A stretch of DNA of 64,000 bases, from assembly GCA_021613335.1 (NCBI GenBank), contig JAJTWR010000305.1:1098501-1162500 (forward strand). The letters are read 5' to 3'. The position numbers and the translations under genes are program-made. How positions within the stretch are numbered: position 1 is the first letter of the stretch; each line of letters starts with the position of its first letter. The notes below the pieces were generated by a model that saw only the letters and a list, made by a program, of their open reading frames with translations, was not told the origin of the DNA and did not search any database. This document shows, piece by piece, positions 1 to 10,366 of this stretch. The DNA comes from Whitmania pigra (taxonomy: Eukaryota; Annelida; Clitellata; Hirudinida; Haemopidae).

Positions 1-299
1 GTCGAGATAACCGAAAATCAATATGGCGACTGTGTAAAAACATGTGCTTGCAATTTCTTTATTTTATTGATTTGCGTTAATAAATGAAAGTGCACATGCA
101 CATGTGTTTTAGGTTATTTTACATAGCATCAATTGATATTTGATATTGATAACAGTAATATGTTTGCTAACAACAGAATGCATGTGTGAAACCTTTGTAA
201 TTAATTTTCCTCTCTATTGACTAAATGTCTAGTTTTCTCTTAACACCTCCAGACATTTTTAGAACGAAAAAAAACTCAGATTAGATAAGCATGTTTGTT

Positions 300-612
300 A
301 CATCTCATACAAAATCAGTAAGAGTGAATTGGTTCGGCGACATAAATGAATCGACATAACCGATGAGAAAATGCTATGACAAAGTGGGAATTTGGTGGTT
401 CCAATTCAAAGTTGACGATTAGTCACGTGGATCGAGATAACAGACGTAAAGTAGCGAATTCGGCTCTCTAAAGTGCTCGAGATATTAGAGTTCGGCGACA
501 TAAAAGTATCAACACAACCGATTAGAAAATGATAAGACAATGAAGTAATTTGGCGATTCTACTTCAAAAATGTCGACTTAATAGGTTTGACCGAGGTTGA
601 GATAAGTGGGTT
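300..612. repeat. Degenerate ~160-bp tandem repeat
   Basis: Two diverged copies stand head to tail. The phrase TTCGGCGACATAAA occurs near 331 and again near 491. After each copy the order is the same: an 'aaccgat.agaaaatg' block, then 'aatttgg.g.tt', 'ttcaaa' and 'gagataa'. The first bases of the window (GTCGAGATAACCG) look like the end of another unit, so the array may continue to the left. No coding capacity is seen. Confidence 0.6.
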
Positions 613-617
613 CCAGT

Positions 618-863
618 TTATTTCATCTTCATTCCTTCTTTCGTCCGCTTTTTCGATTTTATGTTAAAGTAGCCCAAAATATCCAAAGGAGTTGGTAAAT
701 GCGGTAGCTGTGAATGGACATGGTGTTTTCAAATATAAAAGCATTTTTCGCATTGAATGAATTAATGAATTTGAAACACGTTAAAGATTTCAAATCTTGC
801 CTCATAGTTTTGAGCGAGGTATATTCCAAAGTAAAATCCCACCAACACTCCAGCCTGGAACAT
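618..863 (-). CDS. STMP1-like single-membrane microprotein (copy A)
   Basis: Minus-strand coding exons 863-801 and 707-618 give a 50-residue protein. It starts MFQAGVLVGFYFG and continues IYLAQNYE, then LPHLPTPLD and a lysine-rich tail. Human STMP1 (47 aa, DUF4535) has the same layout: a short N terminus, a Gly-rich membrane helix ending in YLAQNY, a Pro start after the helix and a basic tail. I therefore infer a mitochondrial inner-membrane microprotein. The internal intron begins GC (GAG|GCAAGA), a good GC-AG donor. The ATG at 863 fits the human start. The CAG just after it could instead be a splice acceptor, with an upstream first exon near 1150, and I cannot decide between the two. This copy is closest to the human protein and may be the parental gene of the cluster. 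Confidence 0.7.
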
Positions 864-2478
864 TAAATATCTATATTTATGAAATTATACAGGAAAGAAA
901 ATGCTTTGGACTCATTTCTGATTTGATATAACTTAACCAAATAGAAGTTATTTATTTATTTATTTATTTAAAGTCAGTTGCATAACTAGGATGATTTGGA
1001 CCAAATTTAAGTTAGTAATAAATCAAGTTTTCATACAAATAGCATTGGCACCGACACTGACACTGGCATCCTTCACAAAATTCTCTGGAAGTAAGTTTCT
1101 GTATTAACTAACAAATGCATTAGCAAACTTTTACTTTGTAGAAGGATCTAGACATCATAGTAAGACAATAAGTAATAATTAAAATAAAAAAACTTTTAAC
1201 AGTTTATCTTTACGTATACCTATCTGAAACTATCTTACCTTTACTATAATATTCCGACAAAACTTGAATTTTTTGCAGTCTCGATGGTTTATCGAGATTG
1301 AAGATATCAATAAACTTTATCTAAAGTAAATGTAAAGGCTCTAATAAGCATCAGAAGGATCCATTGATTAGCTGCCAATCGATTAGTTAAGAGCTGAAGT
1401 TAAAAACAATATAATTGTTCAGGCAAGTGTGATTCGCCAAGTTAACTGACATTGAGTATCCTAAGCAGCTATTAATATGTTAATAATAATAATATGTTAA
1501 TAATAATATGTTAACTTCAGTCAATGGTCTTGCTGTCGTTCGGGAAATCCATATCTACATCTACATTTCAAAATCAAAACCAACCTTGGGTAAACCCTGT
1601 TATTGCGTTTCAATCAAACACTTTCGGAATTTCTTCGTGTCATCGAGTCTAGGAGGTTACAAAAGAAAAAAACAGAATTCAATTTCTATGAATCACATCC
1701 AATTTGCGTCTGATAAATAAACTTATTGTGCAGTAGAAACACTTAAAAGTCTACGTTTACATGTAATTAAATACTTATTATTAGCAATTAGACTGAGATT
1801 CTTATTTGCAGAGATTTAAAGAAAATTTCAATACAACAAATACAGCAATTTTAATCATACAATAATAATTAAATGAAAATAATTAAATGTGGCTTTTAGT
1901 CTTCTTAATTACAGCTTAAAATTAAATTCAGTATCAATTTAGCGCAACCAACACCATCAGAGCCTTTTATGATTTTTTACACTCAATCTTTTTAAATTTT
2001 GACATAATTTTATACTTATTTATCCGAACAACTCTCCGAAATTTATATTTAATAAGCAGGTTTTAATTTTTTTATGATTGAGCTTTGTTAATTATACAAC
2101 AATTACTGCACTGAATGCAGAGGTATATTATTATTATTGTAAATACTAAAGTGATAATAAGTTGTATATTATCATCTTGGAGCTAATTTAATATATTAAA
2201 TGTTAAAAATAATAAAAAATAAGGTCTAATAATATAAGCCAATGATTTTAGAGATTTTCTAAAGAATCATGGTTGATCTAACTCAATTCAATTTTGAGTA
2301 ATATTTAGTTTCTTTAATAGTTTACTAAAAATTATATTTACTTATCGGATGCTTATATTTCAAACCACTACATTTGTAAAAGCAAAAAACCCACGGTAAG
2401 GGGCGCCGTAAAACTTTAAAAAATTCCCAGCGAAAACGATTTTCAGAATTTCCAAGAACGTGACAGCCGTCACCTATT
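864..2478. other. AT-rich intergenic DNA with a SINE tail
   Basis: No gene is recognised. At 947-1003 a (TTTA)n run followed by AAGTCAGTTGCATAACTAGG is the 3' tail of a SINE family that recurs at 22360, 22490, 24540, 26330 and 61390. The one open frame (1508-1720) is AT-rich and resembles nothing I know. Confidence 0.6.
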
Positions 2479-2582
2479 CAGGGACGTCATTGTAACTTTA
2501 ATTCAAAATGGTTAACCCACGCACAAAACGAGATGATTTTTTTACGTCTAGTCTGAAGTCAGAGAGGGGGCATTTGCACAAT

Positions 2583-3298
2583 CATTGGTACTCAAACTTT
2601 TTTGGCCGGGGTCCACATTACGTAATTTTCAGATAGGTGGCGGTCCACAAGGGTCAAAGTCATGGGAGGGGGGGGGGTGAAGTAAAAAGTAATTAATTAA
2701 TATTAAAATGCTGTCAGACTTTTTATTTAGTGTGATGCATGGTGGAACTGCTTGTCCTTCATGACTTCTATGATATTTGGAGAATAGCTAGTAGTTGTAA
2801 TTCTCAAACAATTTCCAAGATGTACATCAGTTAATTGACTTCGATTTTTAGACTTGATAATGTTCATAGTTGAAAATGATGATTCAAAGGTGTAAGTTGA
2901 TCCAAATATTGTCAGAACTGATAAAGCCAATTTCTTGGAGCAAGGGTATTACAAACTTAGACCAGAATTCAGCAATAGTAACTTCTTCAAATTTCATTTT
3001 TAGGGCATCATCGCTCTGCATATCAATAGTTTCCCGCTGAAGTGATGCTCTGTTAATGCCTAATGAATTTTCATTTCTGATTTGATATTCTTCAGCTTCC
3101 ATTGTCCATGGACCATTTGGATGAACTGAGAATGGGTTTTTTAGAAATAGATAAACATTACTCAATTTTTTTAAATCTTCGAATCTATTAGCAAAAATTA
3201 TCATGAAGTTTTTGTGTGAAATTCTTGAGTATATTTCTAAAAAAATTTAAATTGGAGGTCCGGATTGGGGACCGCGGTCCGCAGTTTGAGTACCCCTG
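2583..3298 (-). mobile_element. Inner hAT element with transposase remnant
   Basis: A second pair of inverted ends lies inside the outer hAT: near 2583 (CATTGGTACTCAAACT) and, reversed, near 3298 (CAGGGGTACTCAAACT). Flanking octamers do not match clearly, so its own target duplication has decayed or the ends are not exact. The minus strand between them carries the C-terminal part of a hAT transposase. Confidence 0.6.
2727..3204 (-). pseudogene. hAT transposase C-terminal fragment (ZBED5/GTF2IRD2-like), frameshifted
   Basis: Two overlapping minus-strand frames (3204-2884 and 2930-2727) read as one protein broken by a frameshift near 2920. The upstream part has 'FEDLKKLSNVYLFLKNPF' and 'DMQSDDALKMKF..V.IAEFW'. 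The downstream part has 'FGSTYTFESSFSTMN', then 'KSKNRSQLTDVHL'. That order matches the hATC dimerisation region in ZBED5, SCAND3 and GTF2IRD2-type transposases. The N-terminal zinc finger and most of the catalytic core are absent, so it cannot be active. Confidence 0.75.
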
Positions 3299-3324
3299 CC
3301 CTAAATGACGTCCCTGCACCTATT

Positions 3325-3909
3325 AGACGATTTGTAAATTTCTTATACAAATACATACATTTTAATTTGGTCGATACTAGTGTAAATAAATATGCTAATA
3401 ATTATGTTTTGTTCAATAGTCCAGAAAATTAATTTTATCAAATGTCAACGGAAAAGTAGTTAAAATAGTAGTTAAAAAGTAGTTAACTACTATGCAAGTA
3501 GTTAAGGAGTAGTTACTAACTACTTATTTAAAAAGTAGTTAAAAATAGTTACTAACTACTTTTTAAGTAGTTAAAGCCCATCTCTGAAAACAATTGCGAC
3601 AAAAACCAGAGTCGAAGTCACGTTTGCTAAGAACCCAAAACAAAAAATTGATTTCTTTCCCACGCCCAGTTATGAGCTTGAACATTTAAATTGTAATATT
3701 TTTCTACTGAATGCATAATCGAGGAGTTTCGATGGTTAAACAGTGATTTTAGTCCATAGAATCTGCCCTATGAATTTGATTGTTTGATACGAGCACTATC
3801 TTGATTGCTTATTCGAAAAGTCGTAGTTTTAGATTTTTTATAAATCACAATCTACTAAATTATTCATTAAGAGAATTACAATATTACTTTTATTAGTCTA
3901 ACATCGTTT
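3325..3909. other. Intergenic; AGTAGTTA-rich simple repeat
   Basis: From about 3455 to 3575 the sequence is built of AGTAGTTA/TAACTACT words in both orientations and would fold back on itself. No gene is seen. Confidence 0.5.
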
Positions 3910-4225
3910 TTACTTGTTTTCAAAGGGTTTACGAATTATATTCCAGTATTTTCCCCAACCGTTCATGAAAGGAATGGGAGCATTTGGGAGCTAAAATTAA
4001 ATGTCGAATCAGAGATTAATAATGGGAAATAATAATAATTATTATTATCGTATAATTTAATCTTACATTGTAGACTTGGTCGGCATAGACACCTGCGTAA
4101 ATACCGAAACTTATGCAGGCAATCTAAAATGATGTAAATCATTATAATATAAATTTGTAAATGAACCCATTAGAATATAGATTACTCGAGAAATAGATAA
4201 AACTTACATTCTTAAAGAAAGACAT
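3910..4225 (-). CDS. STMP1-like microprotein (copy B)
   Basis: Three minus-strand exons: 4225-4208 (MSFFKN, 18 nt), 4123-4067 (57 nt, IACISFGIYAGVYADQVYN) and 3990-3910 (LPNAPIPFMN... to a TAA stop). The product has 51 residues. All four splice sites are canonical and the exons are in phase 0. The middle exon is the Gly/Ala/Tyr membrane helix, followed by the LPN start that matches IPN in human STMP1. The exon lengths 18 and 57 equal those of copies C, D, E and F. The tail is distinctive (Trp- and Phe-rich) and short like copy A. Mitochondrial membrane location is inferred from the family. Confidence 0.72.
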
Positions 4226-5540
4226 GACTTCAGATAACAAACTTCTTAAAAGCGGCAACAAGTCCGAAGGGTTAGAAACAGCTGTAACCGATTAGACGAT
4301 ACTAAAAATCATCCTGTTACTTAAATTTTACTTTTAAATATCAAATTTGAAAATATTTAAATGTTTTTATATATATATATTATACATATACATATATATA
4401 TATATTATACATATACATATATATATATTTATAATTTATATATATTAATATAGTTGTGCGATGTTACATGCGAATACGTACTTGACAGCCAATAAGGTTT
4501 TATGTTCAACTTGTTAATCTTACATAGACCCAACACCATATCTGCATCTAAATCGAAATATTAATCTATTATCTAACAAAATCCCAGGATTATAGGGCCT
4601 GGCTTGATTGCTGAAGCTTACATATTGAATAATAATTAATATGTAAAATTACCAGTCACAGATTTCATCAACATTGCCATTGTTTGCTGCTGACATGACG
4701 AGTTTAAAGAATTATTATTATCATTAATATTCATCTCAGGATGATGTATATAAGGAACGGAATAAAATTCAATCCACGTTTTCACTTTACGAGCTTGCTC
4801 TTGATAAGGCTAGTATTATTATTATTATTATTAATTTTTTATTAAGTTAGTATTAATTAATAATATTATGTGCTTTAATAATGTTATTAATAATTTCTTC
4901 CACTTTAAAAGGCTGGGGACGAGGTCAATAATTCATCTATCATGTCAATCAAATTCATTAAATTTGCCGACTTAATTCACTAAAAAAGCAATACAGCTAG
5001 TATTTGAATGGACCATCTGAATTAATTTTTTTTCTATTTTCTGGAGCTTTTTTCTCTTAAAATTATTGGCCTAAATATTGAGATGCAGTTCAAAGAAAAA
5101 TACTAATAATAAGTAATAAATAATAATAATTTCTGACCAAAATATAACTTCCATCCATGATATTTCCTAAATGTTGAAATGTTTATATTCCAAATACTAA
5201 AACATGTCGGATTTCTAAAAGATTAACAATAGCAAATGCCGAAAACCAGTAATAATAAATTATAATAAATATTATTTTCTTTTCCGGTGCAAAAATAAAA
5301 TATATTAATCTCGATAAAAACTGAATTGATTTATCAGAGGTAAAAAAGTTGCCATGACAAATGGAATTCTTACGGTCTGCAACAATGATAATATTGTCAT
5401 GAGTTTGAAATCAATCTGTGACGTTATGTCAAATTATTCGATTTTGTGTCTGATTTATGGGTGGTAAGAAATAAAGTCTTGTTTGAATGGTTAACATACA
5501 AATTATTTAATTATAAAACACAAAATAAACAATAAAATTT
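4226..5540. other. Intergenic AT-rich DNA with TA microsatellite
   Basis: An alternating TA/CATA tract lies at about 4366-4450 and short ATT runs occur near 4813-4835. No gene or mobile element end is recognised. Confidence 0.5.
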
Positions 5541-5859
5541 TTTATTTTATTTATTTATTTAACCGGTCAAAGGGCTAACAGCCACTAATACGACCAGCCT
5601 CATCAAAAATAATACAACCAGTCAACATCGAGCGAGGAAAAGCAGGTTACAGATTAGTCTGTAATTGTTAAAAATTCCGAAAAATCAATGTCGAGGATTA
5701 ATGCTCTGAAACGGGAGAAAGTGCCAGCAGATACCACCTAGTCTGGTAGGGAATTCCAGACCGCAATAACTCTGTTCAAACAAAAATGTTTAGCAGCATT
5801 AGCTGAGCACATCCTCGCGCTTAACTAAAAGCGGTGTCTCCGTGTTCGATTGTACTGTG

Positions 5860-8800
5860 CAAATTGAACAAAATTTAAAAGATCACTATTCACCAGACCA
5901 TTCAATAATTTAAACAGAAAGCATAGATCAGTAATTAAATGTCTATTTTCCAGTGTTTTGAGCCCTAGCATCTTAAGTCTGGCTGGATATGGCTGGTGAC
6001 GAATGGTGGGAATTGCCTTAGTGAATCTTCTTTGTACTGACTCAATTCTTTTAACAAGGTATTTCAGGTGGGGATTCCATAGAGCAGTATTCTAGTATCG
6101 GCCTAACATATGTGCAAATAGAGTGGTTGGGTCTCTAGTAGAAAAAGACAATAGGATCAGTTTGGATATGGTTGATGCTTTTTTCACAATGTTATCAATG
6201 TGTTTGTCAAAGTGGAGAGAAGAATCAATGAGCACCCCTAGATCTCGAACTATGTCAACTCTTGTTAGCTTGTTGTTATTAATGAAATATTCACAAGGGT
6301 TAAAACTTCTTCTGCAGCCAATCAGTGAGAGAATCTGGCACTTGCCAGGAGCTAGTTGCAACTGCCATTTATCACTCCATTCTGCTATCCTGTCTAGAGA
6401 GTATTGTAATAGGGATGGAGACTTATTGTAAAGCTTAACATCATCTGCAAAGAGTTTGCACAAAAGTGCTGGGTAGATCATTTATGAAGAGTAGAAATAA
6501 GGTTGGCCCTAGAACACTGCCCTGAGGGACTCCACTTGTGACAGAAACTTCATCAGACAGAAATCCATTAATATTGACTCTTTGTGACCTCAAATTAAGA
6601 AAGTCCATAAGCCAACCATTTGGATTATCACTAAAGCCATAGGTATACATCTTGCTCATTAGTTTAATATGTGAGACAGAGTCGAATGCTTTACGGAAAT
6701 CCAAGTGGATGATGTCTAAGTTTTGCTTGTTCTGCAAGGCATCAGTCCATTGTTGGGTGCATTCGAGGATGTTGGTAGTGGTTGATCGAGCTGGAATAAA
6801 ACCATGCTGGCTGAACTCAATTAGTTTGTGGTGTAACAAGTATTTCATAACAAATTTGTTGATTAATCTTTCCATAGCTCTGCAGCAAGTAGATGTAATT
6901 GATATTGGTCTATAATTTTCAGAAGATATGGTGGGGCCTTTCTTGTGAATGGGTGTCACCAGAGCAATTTTCCATTCCAGAGGTAATTTATGATCCTTGA
7001 AGGTTACATCAAATATATGGAATAGTGGAGTGGGCTAGTAATGAAGCACATTTTTTTAGAAACAAGTTTGGGATACTGAGAGTGAAGATTTGAGGCCAAG
7101 AAGGGTAACAAAAACAATATCCGACGTGAATTCTACGTTTGGCATCTCCGTAGATGTTCTTGAGAAAATAACATGATTGTTGCCATCATCATTTGTAAAA
7201 ACTGAAGAGAAGTAGTTATTGAAGGTATTTGCAATTTCCAAAGGTTCTCGTGTTAGGGTGCCATCTGGGAGAGCAACCTCTGAGACTCCAGATCTAGTGT
7301 GCAACTTTTTGTTGACATATTTATAAAGCTGACCAATGTTCTTGCTTTTTAATAGCTGAAGCTCCTGAGACTGGTGATAGGCCTTTATTGTTGCAGTGCA
7401 ATTCTTTGCAAATCTATAGTAAATGTTTTTGTTGACATCACTATTATCCTTTTTACAGATTTGCCAAAATTTAGATTTAGCAGTGATCAATTTATTGATG
7501 CAATGGGGATAACCTTTCTTTCTTTTTGTTCAGTGGTTGAAAATTTAGGAACAAACATGTCCCCTTTCTTAAAGTTATAGGTCAGGGGTGGGCAACCTCT
7601 GGCACTATATCCAAAACATGGCACGCAACCATTTTTTTCTGGCACGCGAAACTATCTCCTGTAATCTTTCATTTATCAACATTTTACCCGTTAAATGCGC
7701 CTTCCGTTAAATGACCCTCGCCAAGCTTCTCGGGGAAATGCTGTATTCGATGAATGACGTCACGCTGTGAACGTTGTACTGCGCCAGCCGCGAGCGTGAG
7801 TCAGGACCAGCGCGTGTTAACGAATGGGCGTGCCGACGTTCAGATAGAGAAGGAAAATTCCCGAAGGCGTTCAGGAGAAGAATTAATTAGTTCGTGACTG
7901 CAAGTACAAACGCAAACTCGTGGAGAGGCATACGATTGGTGTGAGTTTGCACTAACTTCTTTCCATAGCTTTACTGCGACAAACATGCTGCACTCGTATC
8001 TTACATAAAGTTCACAATTTTAAGCACAGTTTCTCATGCTGAGTTCAAATCTGAAAACCGTTTTCTCTATCAATCCAGGCCTTGATGATATCGACAAATT
8101 TGCGCAGCATATGTTATGAGCATTATTCGTGTACTATATGACATGGTGTGATATGATGTACAAAAGTATAAAAAAAAGGTCACAGAAATTGCATTGTCAT
8201 TAAGGTCAAGATTTTATTTTTTTGTCTTGCTTTACGTGGCATCAAGGGTGGATTTTGTGGGGATAGCCGACTATTTTTTTATTTACTTTAATTAAAAAAT
8301 AGTGTATATGTTCTCAAAAAATTGGTTGGCACGCAGAAGCATTTTGTGTCAGAGATTTTACCGGTTTTGGCACGCACGCGCAAAAAGGTTGCCCACCCCT
8401 GTTATAGGTTGATGTGGATGATGGATGTTGATTGCTGGGATTACTGAGAATGTTTGGCCTGAGAACAATAACATTGTGGTCACTGGTTGAAATGGGGCAC
8501 TGCACTTCAATTGATGAGATAAACTGAGGATCATTTGAGAGCACAAGATCAAGGATTTTATCATGGCGTGTAGTAGTTGTAACAAATTGATGGAACCCAC
8601 AGTCGTTGAAGAAGTCCAAGAAAAGTCTGTAAATACAGTTGTTAGGTGCAGTATGGTAGGTCCAATTAAAGGCTGGGAGATTAAAACATTTGATATTTTC
8701 AGTAGCATAGTTTACAGCCTCAAGGTCAAATCCTCCAGAACGGTAACTATGATTCTATAAGTGGAATGATCAGTCGATAGGTCAACACAAACAAGCTCTG

Positions 8801-9140
8801 TATTGATAAACTCATTAGGAATCTTGACTACTCGATAAGAAAAGCAATCCCGAATAATTAACATAACTCCTCCATACTTTGAGTCTCTGTCCCATCTGGT
8901 AGCATGATAGCCATCTGGACAAAACAGTGAATTTGGTGAGTCAGAATTAAGCCAAGTTTCAGTGCAACAAAAAATATCAGCTTCCTCTGAGTTCAAAAAC
9001 ATAAACACTTCATTGAACTTCTTATTACAACTTCTAAGATTAGTGAGAATCCACTTGCATACATGCATACATGTTAGTCTATCACCGAAAGGGCCTTGTA
9101 TGGGCAGTATGTTGGTCTCAAGAAGCTGAACGCTTTTCAA
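5860..9140 (-). pseudogene. LINE ORF2: endonuclease plus reverse transcriptase, broken
   Basis: From the 5' end: an AP-like endonuclease (9140-8712; 'NLRSCNKKF', 'ADIFCCTETWLNSD', 'GGVMLIIRD') and its end ('TRHDKILDLVLSND', then 'STSDHNVIV', 8619-8430). After the hAT insertion comes a linker (7490-7056), then reverse transcriptase (6959-6441; 'NYRPISITSTCCR', 'DFRKAFDSVSH', 'GVPQGSVLGPTLF'). The YADD-box equivalent FADDVKLY appears only after a frameshift near 6450. The C-terminal RT-associated region continues through more stops to about 5860. The catalytic Asp pair is present but the frame is broken in several places, so it is a dead copy. Confidence 0.85.
7583..8401. mobile_element. Non-autonomous hAT inserted in the LINE
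   Basis: Left end CAGGGGTGGGCAACCT (7583-7598) and right end AGGTTGCCCACCCCTG (8386-8401) are perfect inverted repeats of 16 bp. The octamer TTATAGGT flanks both sides (7575-7582 and 8402-8409). Subterminal 'tctggcac..' and 'ttggcacgc' sequences are also inverted. No transposase frame is present in the 819 bp. Removing the element and one octamer rejoins the LINE reading. Confidence 0.92.
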
Positions 9141-9460
9141 CCCTCTTAAGATATGCTTGTTCAGCCTGCATACGAGTCAAATCTCGATTGAAAAACACCT
9201 TGCGCAGCTCAGGGTCCGGTGAAGCTCTAAGGATTCGAGATGAAGATATGATTGAATCAACAGAGCCTTTGCTTTCAAGGGTGACACAGAGCTTGGACAA
9301 TCAACGTCATATTTTCCGTTAACTTTGTCAAGCATTCGCTGAATCTCTCGTTGAAGCTGTTCATTAGCTTTTCGTTCATTTGCAGCATTTTATCGAACAT
9401 GCTTTCCGGAGAGTCGAAAAGGACCTCCTCAGAAGCCGAGGTTTTAGTTGACCTAGGCAT
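9118..9460 (-). pseudogene. LINE ORF1 remnant
   Basis: Starts MPRSTKTSASEEV at 9460. A predicted coiled coil follows (MLQMNEKLMNSFNERFSE), and after a frame change near 9290 the sequence reads 'VFFNRDLTRMQAEQAYLK', close to the 'VFFNRDLT..ER' signature at the end of LINE ORF1-type proteins. The two halves lie in different frames, so it is not functional. Confidence 0.6.
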
Positions 9461-9699
9461 CAGTGAAAGTTCTCAACAAAACGAAAATCAAAATACTAAA
9501 GTATTGACTACAAAATGAATTAAAGAGTCTTATCGCTCGCTTATAAAAAGATTTTACCAAATCGAGACTAGTAACAGCATTAGTAATAGTATTATCAGAT
9601 TGTGGATGTTAGTTAGTCATTCAGTCATTAATTATTAGTGTTATTGTAAGATTTTACCGTGATTTTGAACAATCACATTGAAATAGGAAAAATTATTTA

Positions 9700-10090
9700 G
9701 CAATTTCTTAAATGAAAATTTCTTCAGAAATAGAGAGATAAAATTGGGATATGGCAAACTGGTAAACACGGCTAAGAATAACAAATGCCTTTTTTTTAAA
9801 TTGATTGAAATCTGATACTATCGGCAGCTTTCATACGAACGATAGACATTGTTTATTGTCTAAAATAATTGGATATTGTTTGAACCTTAATAATAAGGTT
9901 ATTCAATATAATTTCATCAGAAAGAAAGAGATAAAATTGGGGTATGACACACAGGTAAACACGGCCAAGAATAACAAATGCCTTTTTTTATATTGATCGA
10001 AATCTGGTACAATCGCCAGCTTTCATGCGAACAGATGGACATTGTTTATTGTCTAAAATAAGTGGATATTGTTTGAAACTTAATAATAAT
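9700..10090 (+). repeat. 193-bp tandem duplication upstream of the LDLa gene
   Basis: GATAAAATTGGG begins at 9737 and again at 9930. Each is followed by 'taaacacgg.aagaataacaaatgcc', then 'ctttcat.cgaac' and 'gacattgtttattgtctaaaat'. This lies in the 5' flank of the LDLa gene, and a reverse-complement relative of the same flank is at 23.6-24.2 kb. Confidence 0.8.
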
Positions 10091-10366
10091 AATAATAACA
10101 ATAATATTGATAAGTGAAATAACAGCTGAGAACTAAGTGCTTAAAAGCAGATTTGTCGAACGCTTTCAACTGTTCAGTGTTTTAATAAATTGCAGACTTC
10201 TGTTCAAAAGTAAGAATTCAGAAAACAGAAAATTTATAATTCAAATTAATAATTCATTGGTAATAATATGTCGTATGTCATATTACAAATATATAAATCT
10301 TAATTTTTCTATAACATTAATATTAAAATAATTTAAGTAGGAATCTTACGAGAAAATCTTGAAGTA

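Larger units (their letters stand above)
2479..3316. mobile_element. hAT-type transposon with 8-bp target duplication
   Basis: The element starts CAGGGACGTCATT (2479-2491) and ends with the exact reverse complement AATGACGTCCCTG (3304-3316). It is flanked on both sides by the same 8 bp, CACCTATT (2471-2478 and 3317-3324). An 8-bp target duplication and CAGGG termini are hallmarks of hAT transposons. Most of the 838 bp is a second, inner hAT-like unit (2583-3298), so this appears to be one element nested in another. No intact transposase is present. Confidence 0.85.
5541..9476 (-). mobile_element. CR1/L2-like non-LTR retrotransposon (LINE), degenerate
   Basis: Read on the minus strand, this holds a short ORF1 remnant, an endonuclease/reverse transcriptase ORF2 broken by frameshifts, and a 3' end of AAATAAATAAATAAAA repeats (about 5541-5565) without a poly(A) tail. 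Such microsatellite-like 3' ends are typical of the CR1/L2 group. A hAT element is inserted at 7583-8401. The LINE separates the upstream flank of the LDLa gene from the microprotein copies further left. Confidence 0.85.

Noticed and set aside
6123..6915. Plus-strand frames in the LINE
   Set aside because: Antisense shadows of the reverse transcriptase.
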